From positions 1 through 64,000 of the forward strand of contig NZ_BAAAEP010000002.1 in NCBI RefSeq assembly GCF_039523075.1: a stretch of DNA of 64,000 bases. Direction: 5' to 3'. Shown here piece after piece: positions 40,635-48,958 of this stretch (position 1 is the stretch's first letter; each line of letters starts with the position of its first letter). The stretch comes from Caenispirillum bisanense (GTDB lineage: Bacteria > Pseudomonadota > Alphaproteobacteria > Rhodospirillales > Rhodospirillaceae). The position numbers were made by a program, and so were the translations under genes. The notes beneath the pieces are model-generated. The model was not told the origin of the DNA. It did no database searches and saw nothing but the letters and a program-made list of their open reading frames with translations.

Positions 40635-41618
40635 CTAGTCCATCCAGGGCGGCGTGGGCAGCCCCTTGGAGCGCAGGAACTCCGGGTTGAACAGCTTGCT
40701 CTGGTAGCGCTGGCCGCCGTCGCACAGGATGGTGACCACCACCGCGTCCTCCGGCAAGTCGCGGGCGATGCGCATGGCGGCGGCGACGTTGATGCCCGAC
40801 GACCCGCCGAGCACCAGCCCCTCGTGCTTCACCAGGTTGAAGACGACGTCCAGCGCCTCGTCGTCGGGGATCTGCACGGCGTCGTCCAGGGGCGCGCCTT
40901 CCAGGTTCTTCGTCACCCGGCCCTGGCCGATGCCTTCGGTGATGGAGGTACCCTCGGCCTTCAGCTCGCCCAGCTTCTTCCACGAGAACAGGGCCGAGCC
41001 CATGGGATCGGCCAGCACGATGCGGACATCGGGGTTCTTTTCCTTCAGTGCCAGGGCGATGCCGGCCAGGGTGCCGCCGGTGCCGGTGGCGCAGGTGAAG
41101 GCGGTGACGCGGCCGTTGGTCTGCTGCCAGATTTCCTGTCCGGTGGTGGCGTAGTGGCCGTCGCGGTTGGCGATGTTGTCGAACTGGTTGGCCCAGACGG
41201 CGCCGGTTTCCTCGGCCATGCGGCGGGAGACGTGGACGTAGTTGCCCGGGTCCTTGAACGGCACCGCCGGCACCAGATGCAGGTCGGCGCCCAGCAGCCG
41301 CAGGGTGTCCTTCTTCTCCTGGCTCTGGGTTTCCGGCATGACGATGATGGTGCGGTAGCCGAGCGCGTTGCCCACCACAGTCAGGCCGATGCCGGTGTTG
41401 CCGGCCGTGCCCTCGACGATGGTGCCGCCGGGCTTCAGCACGCCGCGCGCCTCGGCATCGCGGATGATGGCGAGCGCCGCGCGGTCCTTGACGCTGCCGC
41501 CGGGGTTCATGAACTCCGCCTTGCCGAGGATGGTGCGCCCGGTCACCCGCGACGGCCATTCCAGCTTGATGAGCGGCGTGTTGCCGACGCTGCCGACCAG
41601 ACCATTTCTCACGTCCAT
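40635..41618 (-). CDS. cysK: cysteine synthase A
   Basis: A 327-residue fold-type II PLP enzyme making cysteine from O-acetylserine and sulfide. The Schiff-base lysine lies in MNPGGSVKDRAA (about residues 37-48), the substrate loop is VEGTAGNTGIGL, and the phosphate-binding loop is CATGTGGTLAG. The sequence around the active site, with NPGGSVKDR and a long C-terminal part ending PPWMD, fits the alphaproteobacterial CysK branch. ATG 41618 is the start; a longer open frame upstream carries no homology. It is 36 bases upstream of sseA. Confidence 0.9.
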   Translation of the reverse strand: MDVRNGLVGSVGNTPLIKLEWPSRVTGRTILGKAEFMNPGGSVKDRAALAIIRDAEARGVLKPGGTIVEGTAGNTGIGLTVVGNALGYRTIIVMPETQSQEKKDTLRLLGADLHLVPAVPFKDPGNYVHVSRRMAEETGAVWANQFDNIANRDGHYATTGQEIWQQTNGRVTAFTCATGTGGTLAGIALALKEKNPDVRIVLADPMGSALFSWKKLGELKAEGTSITEGIGQGRVTKNLEGAPLDDAVQIPDDEALDVVFNLVKHEGLVLGGSSGINVAAAMRIARDLPEDAVVVTILCDGGQRYQSKLFNPEFLRSKGLPTPPWMD

Positions 41619-41677
41619 GGTGTGAAATCCCGTCAAAGAACAATATGGCCTGAGCGTATGGCGGCGGGGCGCAAGGT

Positions 41678-42286
41678 TCAAGGGCGCTTCGGCCACAGTC
41701 GGCGCAGTTCCGCCCGATTGAGCACCAGCCACTGGGCGGCGATGAGGGTCATGGCGTTGCCGATGCCGCCGGCGAAAACCTTGCGTTCCAGTTCGGCATA
41801 GGGCAGCACGACGACGCGGATGTCCTCCCCTTCCTCCGGCAGGCCGTGGATGCCGCCGGCGTGGCGGCTGTCGACGCGGGCGCAGAAGACCTCCACCGTT
41901 TCCGACGATCCGCCGGGGGAGGACAGGTAGCGGGCCACCGGCACCACATCGCCGACCACCAGACCCGACTCTTCCTCGGCCTCGCGGCGCACCACCGCCT
42001 CGGGCGTTTCGCCGTCCTCGATGATGCCGGCGATGCACTCCAGTTCCCACGCCGGCATGCCCGCCGACCACGCGCCGACGCGGAACTGTTCCACCAGCAC
42101 CACGGCATCGGCGTCGGGATCATAGAGCAGTCCGGCGACGGCATGGCCGCGCTCGAACACCTCGCGCGTCAGTTCGGGGCTCATGCCGCCGGCGAACAGG
42201 CTGTGGCGCAGGCGGATGGAGTCGATGCGGAAATAGCCCTTGTAGGCGGTCTGGCGGCTCAGGATCTCGACCTTGTGTTCGGTCAT
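41678..42286 (-). CDS. Nudix hydrolase, ADP-ribose pyrophosphatase type (NudF)
   Basis: A 202-residue Nudix enzyme. The Nudix box is GIIEDGETPEAVVRREAEEESGL (quoted core EDGETPEAVVRREAEEESG, about residues 87-105). The N-terminal KGYFRIDSIRLRH and AVVLVEQFRVGAW and the after-box SSPGGSSETVEVF fit NudF/TrgB, which splits ADP-ribose to AMP and ribose phosphate. It is 59 bases upstream of cysK. Confidence 0.9.
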   Translation of the reverse strand: MTEHKVEILSRQTAYKGYFRIDSIRLRHSLFAGGMSPELTREVFERGHAVAGLLYDPDADAVVLVEQFRVGAWSAGMPAWELECIAGIIEDGETPEAVVRREAEEESGLVVGDVVPVARYLSSPGGSSETVEVFCARVDSRHAGGIHGLPEEGEDIRVVVLPYAELERKVFAGGIGNAMTLIAAQWLVLNRAELRRLWPKRP

Positions 42287-42319
42287 GGCGGGGTGGCTCC
42301 TGCGGCGGGGCGGACGGGA

Positions 42320-42772
42320 TCAGCGGCCGCGCCGCACCGCCTGCACGGCGTCTTCCAGCGCCTGCAGCACGCGCGAGCGGTCAGCCTTGGTGAAGGAGGC
42401 GGGGCCGCCGGTGATCTCGCCGGTTTCCCGCAAGGTGGCCATCAGGTCGCGCATGGCCAACGCATTGCCGATGCTGTCGGGGGTGAAGGGCTTGCCGGTG
42501 TTGCCGATGGCCTTGGCGCCCTTCTCCAGGCAGCGGGCGGCGAGCGGGATGTCCTGGGTGACGCAGATGTCGCCGGCGCCGATGTGTTCGGCGATCCAGT
42601 CGTCGGCGGCATCGGGCTCGGCCGGCACCACCACCCGCTTCAGGCGCGGGTTCTCGGGCAGGCGGATCCAGCGGTTGCCGACCATGTGGACGATCAGCCG
42701 GTGGCGGTCGGCGACGCGCATCACCTCCTCTTTCACCGGGCAGGCATCGGCATCGACGAAGATCTCCAGCAC
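42320..42772 (-). CDS. YaiI/YqxD family protein (UPF0178, DUF188)
   Basis: A 150-residue protein of the DUF188 family, which has a PIN-like fold. The run IFVDADACPVKEEV at the start, DDWIAEHIGAGDICVTQDIPLA with conserved Asp residues, and RDLMATLRETGEITGGPASF near the end are all typical. The acidic residues suggest a nuclease-like site, but activity is not established. It lies 33 bases upstream of the Nudix gene, on the same strand. Confidence 0.9.
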   Translation of the reverse strand: MLEIFVDADACPVKEEVMRVADRHRLIVHMVGNRWIRLPENPRLKRVVVPAEPDAADDWIAEHIGAGDICVTQDIPLAARCLEKGAKAIGNTGKPFTPDSIGNALAMRDLMATLRETGEITGGPASFTKADRSRVLQALEDAVQAVRRGR

Positions 42773-42918
42773 GGCGGTCGTTCCTGGCGGCGGCGGTCAC
42801 GGGCCGCCAGGGTGGCGCGCGGCGGCCTCCCGGTCAACGCCCGTGCTGCGGAAAAAGCCGCACCTGACGTCCGGTTGCGCTACCATTCGGCGGGATGAAC
42901 CCTGGGGGAGCCCGAGGA

Positions 42919-43542
42919 ATGCGCATGGACATGGGGGCCGCCACGGTGGCGGCGGTGACGGCAGCCCTGAGCGAATACGGCGCCATGTCGCGCGGCGGAC
43001 GGCTGGCCGACCGGGTGCCGGTGGGCCTGACGCTGGCGGTGCTGGCGCGGGAGCTGCTGGCCGGCTTCGAACGCACCGAAAGCCGCGCCTACGTTACGCT
43101 CGAAACCCGCTATGCCGATGCCCTGGCCGCCTCCGGCCTGCCGCGCCCGACCAGCCTGCCGCCGGTGCTGATGACGGCGCGCGCCGGGCTGATGGTGTGG
43201 AACCACCGCGACCTGCCGCGCGGCGCGGTGGAGGTGCTGCCGCAGTGGGACCCCAACGGAGTCGTCGCCGCCATCGCCCGCCTGTCCGCCTTCAACTCCG
43301 CCTGCGGGCCGGATACCGGCGGCACGGTGCGCTACGGCCTGCTGGTGATCCTGTCGGCCGCACCGCTTGAGGCGGCGCCGGTGGAGGAGTTGTGCCGGGC
43401 CCTGGCCGGAGATGATGTGCGGGTCCTGCCGGTGGCGCCGGTGGAATGGGCCGATGGCCGCCGCGCCGGCGGGTTCATCGTCGAGATCGCCACCGCCGAT
43501 GCCCCCACCCCCTGCCAGCAGGACGGCGGCGGCCACGACTGA
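42919..43542 (+). CDS. hypothetical protein
   Basis: A 207-residue soluble protein that I do not recognise. It opens with a helix-rich part (AATVAAVTAALSEYGAMS), continues through VPVGLTLAVLARELLAGFERTESRAYV, and ends with mixed alpha/beta sequence and a polar tail. ATG 42919 has GGAG 8 bases upstream; ATGs at 42895 and 42925 are alternatives. No transmembrane helix, signal or motif is clear. It is alone on its strand, with convergent and divergent neighbours. Confidence 0.6.
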   Translation: MRMDMGAATVAAVTAALSEYGAMSRGGRLADRVPVGLTLAVLARELLAGFERTESRAYVTLETRYADALAASGLPRPTSLPPVLMTARAGLMVWNHRDLPRGAVEVLPQWDPNGVVAAIARLSAFNSACGPDTGGTVRYGLLVILSAAPLEAAPVEELCRALAGDDVRVLPVAPVEWADGRRAGGFIVEIATADAPTPCQQDGGGHD

Positions 43543-43551
43543 GCGGGCAGC

Positions 43552-44427
43552 TCATGCCGCCGGGCGGCTGGCACCGGCGCAGGCTTCGCGCGAGGCGATC
43601 AGCAGGTCCGCCACCGCCCGCGCCGCCGGGCTGAGGGGCTGGCGGGCGAACAGCGCCACCTGCGCCTCCGGCAGCGGCGGAAAGCCGTCCTCCGGGCCGA
43701 GGATGCGGCTGCCGGGCGGGATCTCCGCCCGGTCGAGCAGGCTGATGCCGAGCCCCGCCGTCACCGCCGCCTGCACGCCGGCCAGGTTGGGGCTGGTATA
43801 GGCGATGCGCCACGCCCGCCCCATGACCTCCAGTTCGTGGACGGCATGGTTGCGGTAGATGCAGCCCTGCGGGAACACCACCAGCGGCAGCGGATCTTCC
43901 GCCAGCGCCCGCCCGTCGGCGCCGGCCACCCAATAGAGCGGCTCCACCCAGGCGGCGAGGGCATCGGGCCGCGGCCGCAGCTGCTTGACCAGGGCGAGGT
44001 CCAGGTCGCCCGCCTCCAGGTCAGCCAGCATGGCGATGCTGAGGCCGCAGCGCACGTGCAGCCGCACCGCCGCGTGCTCCGCCGCGAAGCGCGACAGCAG
44101 GGCGGGCAGGCGGTCGGCGGCGTAGTCCTCGGTGATGCCCACCCGCACCACTGCCTCCGCCCGCCGGCCGGTGAACAGCGCCCGCGCCTCGCTCGACAGG
44201 GCGAGGATGCGGCGGGCGTGGGCCAGCAGGCGCTCGCCGTCGTCGGTCAGCCGCAGATGCCGGGCGGAGCGGTCGAGCAGGGGCACCCCGGCCTCGTCCT
44301 CCAGCTTGCGGATCTGCTGGCTGATGGTCGACTGGGTGCGGTGCAGCCGTTCCCCGGCGCGGGTGAAGCCGCCCGCATCCACCACCGAAACGAAGGCGCG
44401 CAGCAGGGCGAGGTCGAAGTCGGCCAT
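43552..44427 (-). CDS. LysR-family transcriptional regulator
   Basis: A 291-residue LysR-type regulator. The winged helix-turn-helix is in the first 60 residues (LRAFVSVVDAGGFTRAGERL, then HRTQSTISQQIRKLEDEAG), followed by the two-lobed effector domain from about residue 90 (VRVGITEDYAADRLP). It is transcribed divergently from an EamA exporter gene, and the 123-base spacer has A+T-rich bases, the usual setting for control of the neighbour and itself. The effector is unknown. Confidence 0.93.
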   Translation of the reverse strand: MADFDLALLRAFVSVVDAGGFTRAGERLHRTQSTISQQIRKLEDEAGVPLLDRSARHLRLTDDGERLLAHARRILALSSEARALFTGRRAEAVVRVGITEDYAADRLPALLSRFAAEHAAVRLHVRCGLSIAMLADLEAGDLDLALVKQLRPRPDALAAWVEPLYWVAGADGRALAEDPLPLVVFPQGCIYRNHAVHELEVMGRAWRIAYTSPNLAGVQAAVTAGLGISLLDRAEIPPGSRILGPEDGFPPLPEAQVALFARQPLSPAARAVADLLIASREACAGASRPAA

Positions 44428-44550
44428 GGGGGAGGCTCCGGCAGATTCATTACGAAACGCGATGCCATGCAGTCTAACATCGAATTTCCAAATCCTGAAA
44501 CGGAGTCCTAGCCTGGGGTGAATGACACTCCACAGCCGAAGGAGGCCGCC

Positions 44551-45522
44551 ATGGCCGCCGCACCTAGTTCCCGGCCCGTCGCCCTGCTGGTGATTCCGTT
44601 CTGCCTGATCTGGAGTTCCGCCTTCGCGGTCGGACGCTTCGCGCTGGAGGATTGCCCGCCGCTGACCTTCGTCGCCCTGCGCTTCCTGCTGGCGGGGGCG
44701 CTGATGGTCGCCTGGGCCGGCTGGCGCGGCGACCTGCGCGGACTGACGGGGCGGGCGCTGGCGGTGGTCGCCGTGCTGGCCCTGTTCAACCAGGCGCTTT
44801 ACCTCGGCCTCAGCTTCGGGGTGCTGGGGCGGGTGTCATCGGGACTGACCAGCCTGATCGTCTCCGCCAACCCGGTGCTGACGGCCGGCGCCGCCGCCCT
44901 TCTGCTGGGCGAACGGCTGAGCGGGCGGCGGCTGGTCGGGCTGACGCTCGGCATCGGCGGGGTGGCGCTGGTGGTGCAGTCGCGGCTGGGGGCGGGGGTG
45001 GAGGATGCGGCGGCGCTGCTGTTCACCTTCGGCGCCCTGGCGGCGCTGACCACCGGCACGCTGCTGTTCAAGGCGCTGGACAGCCGCCTGCCGCTGCTGG
45101 CCAACGCCGGCCTGCAGAGCCTGCTGGGCGGGCTGATGGTGCTGCCGGCGGCGTGGCTGGTGGAGGGGGTGACGCTGCCGGCGGTCACGCCGCAGTTCGT
45201 CGCCGCCACGGCCTGGATGGTGCTGGTGTCGTCCATCGGCGGCTATCTGGCGTGGTTCGCCCTGCTGGCGCGCGGCAGTGCCACCACCGCCAGCGCCTGG
45301 CACTTCACGCTGCCGCCGCTCGGCCTGCTGTTCGGCTGGCTGCTGCACGGGGAGCCGCTGGCGTGGACCGACCTGGCCGGCATCGTGCCGGTGGCGGCGG
45401 GCATCGCGCTGGTGACGCGGCCCCCCGGCACGCCGCTGATCAGTCTTCCGCGTCGTCTTCGCCGTCTTCGCCGGTCGCAGGACGCTCGCCCAGCGGCAGA
45501 CGGATGCGCACCAGGCCCTTGA
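44551..45522 (+). CDS. EamA/DMT-family exporter
   Basis: A 323-residue membrane protein of ten helices made of two EamA repeats. Family parts are IWSSAFAVGRFALEDCPPL, VALRFLLAGALMVAW and, in the second half, SSIGGYLAWFALLARGSATTASAWHF. Members export amino acids or other metabolites. ATG 44551 has AAGGAGG 5 bases upstream and is preferred over GTG 44518. The last ~27 residues are Arg-rich, lie beyond the final helix and overlap the convergent DUF3253 gene by 83 bases, so they may have arisen by read-on past a lost stop. Confidence 0.9.
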   Translation: MAAAPSSRPVALLVIPFCLIWSSAFAVGRFALEDCPPLTFVALRFLLAGALMVAWAGWRGDLRGLTGRALAVVAVLALFNQALYLGLSFGVLGRVSSGLTSLIVSANPVLTAGAAALLLGERLSGRRLVGLTLGIGGVALVVQSRLGAGVEDAAALLFTFGALAALTTGTLLFKALDSRLPLLANAGLQSLLGGLMVLPAAWLVEGVTLPAVTPQFVAATAWMVLVSSIGGYLAWFALLARGSATTASAWHFTLPPLGLLFGWLLHGEPLAWTDLAGIVPVAAGIALVTRPPGTPLISLPRRLRRLRRSQDARPAADGCAPGP

Positions 45523-45775
45523 AGTCGTCGGGGTCCTGGGCCTCGCCCTTGCGGGTGATCTCCACCAGCCCCTGGCGGGCCAGCGCGACCATCTGCTGCT
45601 TCACCGGCACCATGTAACGGCGCCAGTCCTCGTCGCGGTCCTTGGGCCGGCGGTGCATGGCGAAGTAGGAGCGGGCGGCATCTTCCGGGCGGATGCTGCT
45701 CTTCTCGCCGCACAGGGCGAGGATGTGGTCGGCGAGCGGGTCGCGCTTCGGCCGGGTTTCGTCGGCGGAACTCAT
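45440..45775 (-). CDS. DUF3253 protein
   Basis: A 111-residue soluble protein of the DUF3253 family, with the pattern SSIRPEDAARSYFA, DWRRYMVPVKQQMVALARQGLVEITRKG, which resembles a winged helix. No function is known, although the fold suggests nucleic-acid binding. The C-terminus is acidic (GEDGEDDAED). ATG 45775 is chosen over an upstream start at 45817 as it fits the family length. Its last 83 bases overlap the end of the EamA gene tail to tail. Confidence 0.85.
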   Translation of the reverse strand: MSSADETRPKRDPLADHILALCGEKSSIRPEDAARSYFAMHRRPKDRDEDWRRYMVPVKQQMVALARQGLVEITRKGEAQDPDDFKGLVRIRLPLGERPATGEDGEDDAED

Positions 45776-45818
45776 GGCATCTCTCTGGATCTGATCAAGC
45801 GCCATTCCTAAACGCACG

Positions 45819-45845
45819 CCGCCCCGACCGCAAGGGCCGGGGCGG
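45819..45845 (-). terminator. hairpin after the cytochrome gene
   Basis: CCGCCCCG and CGGGGCGG with an 11-base loop, about 25 bases past the stop of the cytochrome gene on the minus strand. No U-run, so moderate support. Confidence 0.45.
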
Positions 45846-45870
45846 AACGGCAGGCAGAAAGCCGGCGCGG

Positions 45871-46881
45871 TCAGTTGGTGGTCGCCGCCTTGGCGGCTGC
45901 CGCCTTCTCCTTCTGCGCCTTCATCAGCGGCTGGAACGGGCCGTACTTGTGCTGCTCGGCCGGGAAGTCGTCGTAGTAGGGGGCATAGGGGCTGTCGACC
46001 GGCTTCTTCGACAGGTCGGGATAGTCCTTCTCCACCCCCTCGCGGATCGGCCGCTGGTGGGAGTTGATGTAGGCCGCCACGTCGTAGGCCTCGTCATCGG
46101 TCAGCAGCGGCGCTTCGTGGGTGGTGCCAAGCGGCATGTTGGCCTGGATGAAGGCGGCGGCGGTCAGCACCCGGTGCATGCCGGCGCCGTGGTTGTAGGT
46201 ATCCGGCCCCCACAGCGGCGGATACTCGTAACCCTTGGCATCGCCCGGCTCGCCCCGCCGCACGCCGAGGCCGTCGTCGCCGTGGCAGGCGGCGCAGTGC
46301 TCGGCATAGACGGCGGCGCCGGCGGCCGGGTCGGCGGCCCGCTCCGGCGGGTTGAAGACCGGCGTCTGCCGCCCCTCCACCTTGGCGCCGACCGGAATAC
46401 CGCGCGACATGAAGGCGATGTAGGCCACCATCGCCCGCATCTCCGGGCTGGTGTGGGGCAGGGACTTGCCGTTCATGGACCGCTGCATGCAGCCGTTGAT
46501 ACGGCCTTCGATGGTGCCGACGGTGTTCTCCCGCCCGCGGTACTGCGGGAAGTCGGCGTAGACGCCGATCATCGGGATGCCGAACTTCTGGGTGCCGGCC
46601 TCCAGATGGCAGCTGCCGCAGGCCAGGTTGTTGCCGGCGAAGCGCTTTTCCGGGTCGGCCACTTCCGGTCCGATGTGGGCGTAGGTTTCGGTGAACAGGG
46701 TGCGGCCGCGACGCACGAAATCGCCGTAGACGTCGTTCGGCAGGCTGTCGACGTCGGGCACCGTCCACGCCGCCGGTTCGGCGGCGAAGGCGGGCAGGGC
46801 GGTCGTCGAAAGGCCGAGGGTGGCGGCGGCAGTGGCGGCGGCAAACAGGGCCGCCGCGCCGACGGTGGTGATGCGGGACAT
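45871..46881 (-). CDS. TsdA-like di-haem cytochrome c (thiosulfate dehydrogenase family)
   Basis: A 336-residue periplasmic cytochrome with a signal peptide (residues 1-34) and two haem sites, CGSCH (88-92) and CAACH (196-200). The sequence FAGNNLACGSCHLEAGTQ, the conserved INGCMQRSMNGKSLP with Cys131, and EMRAMVAYIAFMSRG follow the TsdA pattern; in TsdA a Cys serves as an unusual axial haem ligand. TsdA joins two thiosulfates to tetrathionate. Which Cys would be the ligand here needs an alignment. A related SoxA-like electron-transfer role is the alternative. Confidence 0.8.
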   Translation of the reverse strand: MSRITTVGAAALFAAATAAATLGLSTTALPAFAAEPAAWTVPDVDSLPNDVYGDFVRRGRTLFTETYAHIGPEVADPEKRFAGNNLACGSCHLEAGTQKFGIPMIGVYADFPQYRGRENTVGTIEGRINGCMQRSMNGKSLPHTSPEMRAMVAYIAFMSRGIPVGAKVEGRQTPVFNPPERAADPAAGAAVYAEHCAACHGDDGLGVRRGEPGDAKGYEYPPLWGPDTYNHGAGMHRVLTAAAFIQANMPLGTTHEAPLLTDDEAYDVAAYINSHQRPIREGVEKDYPDLSKKPVDSPYAPYYDDFPAEQHKYGPFQPLMKAQKEKAAAAKAATTN

Positions 46882-47036
46882 GGTCGTGTCTCCCCTGGGC
46901 GCCGCCGCCGGTTCTTGTCGACCGGGCGGGCGGCGATGGCTGATCCGTTGTCTCAGGCCCTCATGGTAGGAGCGGAAGAAGAACCATTGCCATTGGGGTT
47001 TACCCTAATGCCGCCTCGCCCGGCCGTGCCGGCGCC

Positions 47037-48773
47037 TCAGGCCCGCCGGATTTCCCGCAGGAAGCCCTCCACCGACCGATGCAGGGTATCGGCCTTGTCC
47101 TGCAGGTCGCGGGCGGCGCCGGAGACCTCGCCCGACGCGGTATCGGTGCGGCGGGCGGTTTCCAGCACCGCCTGCACGTTCTCCGACGCCTCGCCGGTGC
47201 CGCGGGCGGCGGCCTGGATGTTACGGGCGATTTCGGTGGTGGCGGCGCCCTGCTGCTTCACCGCCTCGGCGATGTCGAGGGTGATGCCGCCGATGCTCTC
47301 GATGGTCTGGGCGATCTCCCGCGTGGCGGCGACGGCGAGCCCGGCCTCCGCCTGGACGGAGGCGATGTGTTCCGCAATTTCCTCGGTGGCGCGGGCGGTC
47401 TGCGAGGCCAAAGCCTTGACCTCGTTGGCTACCACGGCGAATCCCTTGCCGGCATCGCCGGCGCGTGCCGCCTCGATGGTGGCATTGAGGGCGAGAAGGT
47501 TGGTCTGGCTGGCGATGTCGTTGATCAGCTTCACCACCTCGCCGATCTTGTCGGCGGCGGCGGACAGGCCGGTCATGGTGGCGTTGGTGGACCGCGCCTG
47601 CTGCTCGGCGCGGGCCGCCACCTGGGTGGATTCGGCCACCCGGCTGGCGATCTCGCGGATGGACTGGTTGAGCTGGTCGGTGGCGGCCGCGACGGTTTCC
47701 GCATTGCCGGTGGCCGCGGCGGCGGCATCGGCGGCGGCAACGGCACGGGTGTTGGTCTGCTGGGCGGAGCCGGCGAGGGTGGTGGCGGTGCTGTTGAGGG
47801 TCTGCACCGAGCCGCTGACGGCGCCGAGCAAGCCGGAAACGGCGGTTTCGAACTCCGACGTCAGCTGGTCCATGCGGCGGGCGCGCTCGGCCTGACGCTC
47901 GCGGTCGGCCATTTCGCGGGCCCGCATCTGCTCCCGTTCCTGGGCATTGGCCTTGAAGGTGCCGAGGGCGTGGACGATGTCCCCCACCTCGTCGCCGCTG
48001 CGCACCGCCGGCACCGCCACCTGCAGGTCGCCGTCGGCCAGCCGCAGCATCACCCGCGTCACGTCGCGCAGCGGACGCACGGCGCGGATGTTCCACAGGG
48101 CGAAGGCCGCCGCAACCGCCAGGGCGACCAGGCACAGCGTCAGCATCAGCGCCACGAAGTCGCCGGCGACCGCGCGGGTGTCGTCGGAGGTCGCCTGGGT
48201 CTTGCTCTCCTGCAGGTCGATGAAGGCGTTGATGCGCGCCAGCCACTCCACGAAGGCCGGTCGCGCCTCGGCCATCAGCAGCGCATCGGCCGCCGCCACG
48301 TCGCCGCTGCGTCGGCTGGCGATGACGCGGGCGATGAGCGGCATGGTGCGGGCCTCGGTCTCCTTGATGGCGGCCAGCAGGGCGCGTTCCTCCGCCGGCA
48401 CGTCCATGGACGCGAACATGGCATCCAGCGCCGTCGCCGCCTCCTGATAGAACGCGGCCAGCCGGTCGATGTCGGCCAGCACCGCCGGCAGTTCCGCATC
48501 CTCCACCAGCACGACGTCGCGCAGGGCGATGGCGCGGTCGTGGACGCTGCCACGGAAGTTGATGGCGAAGCGCTGCTTGACGCCGTTGACGTCGCTGATC
48601 TCGGTCAGGCTGGCGCTAATCTTGTTCACCTGGACGGCGGCGATGGCGGTCAGCGCCACCATCAGCAGCAGCACGACGGAAAAGGCGATGATCTGGCGGC
48701 CGGCGATGGAGAGGGAGCGGCGGCTTGCCTCCGCTCCGGGTGCCGCAGGCGACGCGGCGCTGGCAATGGTCAT
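47037..48773 (-). CDS. methyl-accepting chemotaxis protein
   Basis: A 578-residue transducer with two membrane helices (about 28-50 and 208-228), a four-helix-bundle type periplasmic sensor between them, a HAMP domain (PLRDVTRVMLRLADGDLQV) and a C-terminal signalling domain. The hairpin tip that binds CheA and CheW is INDIASQTNLLALNATIEAA with the following ARAGDAGKGFAVVANEVK. No CheR-docking pentapeptide is seen at the end. ATG 48773 has GGAGG about 7 bases upstream. The ligand is unknown; the neighbouring cytochrome gives no firm hint. Confidence 0.92.
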   Translation of the reverse strand: MTIASAASPAAPGAEASRRSLSIAGRQIIAFSVVLLLMVALTAIAAVQVNKISASLTEISDVNGVKQRFAINFRGSVHDRAIALRDVVLVEDAELPAVLADIDRLAAFYQEAATALDAMFASMDVPAEERALLAAIKETEARTMPLIARVIASRRSGDVAAADALLMAEARPAFVEWLARINAFIDLQESKTQATSDDTRAVAGDFVALMLTLCLVALAVAAAFALWNIRAVRPLRDVTRVMLRLADGDLQVAVPAVRSGDEVGDIVHALGTFKANAQEREQMRAREMADRERQAERARRMDQLTSEFETAVSGLLGAVSGSVQTLNSTATTLAGSAQQTNTRAVAAADAAAAATGNAETVAAATDQLNQSIREIASRVAESTQVAARAEQQARSTNATMTGLSAAADKIGEVVKLINDIASQTNLLALNATIEAARAGDAGKGFAVVANEVKALASQTARATEEIAEHIASVQAEAGLAVAATREIAQTIESIGGITLDIAEAVKQQGAATTEIARNIQAAARGTGEASENVQAVLETARRTDTASGEVSGAARDLQDKADTLHRSVEGFLREIRRA

Positions 48774-48958
48774 GGACGGTCCTCCGGCGGGCCCTTCGGC
48801 CTTGGAAATGGGATTAGTGACTATCCGCCTGGATACGTGATCGCGTCCAACCTGGATCTCCCACAAAATTAATCGGAAATTCCGTTTTTGACGGCGGGTG
48901 GAAAGGCCGCGAAGCCCCCTCCCGCCGCAGCCGCATCCTCTGCTATGGTCGCTCCATC

